Assembly: GCA_963765815.1 (NCBI GenBank)
Contig: CAVXXT010000001.1
Span: forward strand, 390,232 to 454,231
From: DATLNF01 sp963765815
Lineage (GTDB): Bacteria; Actinomycetota; Actinomycetes; BP-191
Length of the DNA: 64,000 nucleotides
Direction: 5' to 3'
Made by a program: the position numbers and the translations under genes. The number at the start of each line of letters is the position of its first letter. The first letter of the stretch is position 1. The notes under the pieces were generated by a model. It saw only the letters and a list, made by a program, of their open reading frames with translations, ran no database searches and was not told the origin of the DNA. Shown here one piece after another: positions 63,192 through 64,000 of this stretch.

Positions 63192-63770
63192 CTACTTCGC
63201 CTCGAAGCGACACCGCCCCGACGCGGTGACGATGTCACCCCAGGGGTCGTCGGTGATCTGCAACGGCGGCCAGCCCCCGCCGTTCCAGTGACGCCAGTCG
63301 CGCGTGTGATCGCGCAACCGTTCGCATTCCGCGCACGGTGGTTCGTAGGCAACGGCGAGGCCGGCCGCAACGTCGTGGCCGTGCAGCACCATCTCGAGCG
63401 CGGCGCACGCCGGGAAGTCCGACGGCGGCGCGACCTTCACCGGGTTGCGATGGATGATCGCGGTCACCTCGTCGGGTGTCGTCGCGACGATGCCGGCCAC
63501 TGCCCGTCCTGCGAAACGAATGGCGTCGATGAACAGTTCGGGCCGCGGGTCAGCGCCGACGGTGAACTCGGCGAGGTCCGGGTAAGCGTCTTGCCGGCCC
63601 GACGCGAGGAACAACCCGATGGCGAGCGTCGCGTCGTAGGCGTGGTCGGCCGTGGCGGTGCAGGTCCAGTCCAACGTGCCGGCCTGGGCTGACCAGTCTC
63701 GATCCACGCCGGCGGTCCACGCGTCGGCGACGAAGTCCGTGAGCGTCAACAGATCCTCGTACGTGAACAC
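63192..63770 (-). CDS. maleylpyruvate isomerase N-terminal domain protein
   Basis: A 192-residue DinB-fold protein. TLDWTCTATADHAYDATLAI supplies the first metal His (WTCxxTxxH), MVLHGHDVAAGLAVAYEPP the second, and CAECERLRDHTRDWRHWNGG is a C-terminal Cys pair. Related to mycothiol-dependent maleylpyruvate isomerases of actinobacteria. GTG start at 63770. It is probably co-transcribed with the LLM gene. Reaction unknown. Confidence 0.82.
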   Translation of the reverse strand: MFTYEDLLTLTDFVADAWTAGVDRDWSAQAGTLDWTCTATADHAYDATLAIGLFLASGRQDAYPDLAEFTVGADPRPELFIDAIRFAGRAVAGIVATTPDEVTAIIHRNPVKVAPPSDFPACAALEMVLHGHDVAAGLAVAYEPPCAECERLRDHTRDWRHWNGGGWPPLQITDDPWGDIVTASGRCRFEAK

Positions 63771-63824
63771 GGCGCAAGGCTACGGTCTCTCGAAAACCTG
63801 ACGCCTACCTGACAGGGGAGAACA

Positions 63825-64000
63825 GTGGACTCAGGAGATACCGCCTGGATGTTGATGTCGACGGCCCTGGTGCTGTTCATGACACCCGGCCTGGCCTTCT
63901 TCTACGGAGGCATGGTGCGTTCGAAGAACGTGCTCGGCATGCTCATGCAGAACATTTTCGCGATGGGCATCCTCGCCATCGTTTGGGCGACGGTCGTGTT
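63825..64000 (+). CDS. amt: ammonium transporter, 5' end
   Basis: The first 58 codons of an Amt/MEP/Rh-family channel; the gene runs off the right edge. Helix 1 includes TAWMLMSTALVLFMTPGLAF, then FFYGGMVRSKNVLGMLMQN, the family signature. GTG start at 63825 with GGGGAG 5-10 nt upstream. It would conduct ammonium across the inner membrane; glnK is often downstream but lies outside the window. Confidence 0.92.
   Translation, partial: MDSGDTAWMLMSTALVLFMTPGLAFFYGGMVRSKNVLGMLMQNIFAMGILAIVWATVV

Noticed and set aside
1..64000. CRISPR array, prophage, toxin-antitoxin or classical defence island
   Set aside because: No regularly spaced repeats, cas genes, phage structural genes, restriction enzymes or paired small toxin genes were seen on either strand.

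Overview
This is high-GC actinobacterial DNA with dense short intergenic gaps, frequent GTG starts, 4-nt stop/start overlaps and TANNNT boxes 6-7 nt before start codons (leaderless transcripts). The window appears to be two unrelated pieces joined at about position 29,431-29,440. From 1 to about 29,430 the sequence is clean: every gene reads as one open frame. From about 29,440 to 61,200 most genes are broken by single-base frame changes, although protein order and gene borders remain recognisable. From 61,234 to the end the genes are intact again. At the join an amino-acid permease gene running right and an ATPase gene running left are both cut mid-domain. A chimeric assembly of two actinobacteria, with an error-rich right-hand part, is the simplest reading.

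Left part (1-29.4 kb). Serine hydrolase, orphan lipoprotein solute-binding protein and divergent TetR regulator sharing an operator-like dyad; two VOC proteins; OafA-type acyltransferase with SGNH domain; PAS-GGDEF cyclase; S51 peptidase; P-loop kinase-like protein; a three-gene signalling operon (HATPase, PAS, GAF-SpoIIE phosphatase) with GTGA overlaps; GNAT acetyltransferase; methyltransferase divergent from a TMEM175-type channel; tRNA-Leu(GAG); DUF222-HNH protein; M20 peptidase; two tandem secreted S8 subtilases; aldo/keto reductase; F420-type LLM oxidoreductase; then the conserved actinobacterial block uppP, histidine phosphatase, DUF3090, SCO1664-like, mshC (mycothiol synthesis); and two TrkA potassium-uptake regulators divergent from an APC permease. 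mshC and the CeoB/CeoC-like trkA pair point to a mycothiol-making actinomycete.

Right part (29.4-64 kb). Truncated LuxR-type ATPase, small secreted protein with a duplicated C-terminal motif, serine hydrolase, tRNA-Arg(ACG), large secreted Calx-beta/FG-GAP repeat protein, MFS exporter, lipid genes (PlsC-like acyltransferase and a ceramidase-like membrane protein), PIG-L deacetylase with a DHA2 exporter, Ohr, cholesterol-oxidase-like GMC enzyme, pyrophosphatase, Ddn-type nitroreductase, two enoyl-CoA hydratases, thiolase, GH130-like enzyme, ferredoxin reductase, two divergent citrate synthases (one with an N-terminal DNA-binding domain, one with a CBS pair), acyl-CoA synthetase with divergent TetR, DUF3445 heme N-demethylase, LLM oxidoreductase and the start of amt. 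Together this looks like lipid/sterol or fatty-acid degradation in an F420-using actinobacterium, perhaps Acidimicrobiia (inference).

Most interesting signal: the divergent citrate synthase pair at 54,775-57,603, whose 85-bp intergenic region carries two TTGAT/ATCAA dyads overlapping both predicted promoters. This suggests a citrate synthase that regulates itself and a CBS-controlled paralogue.
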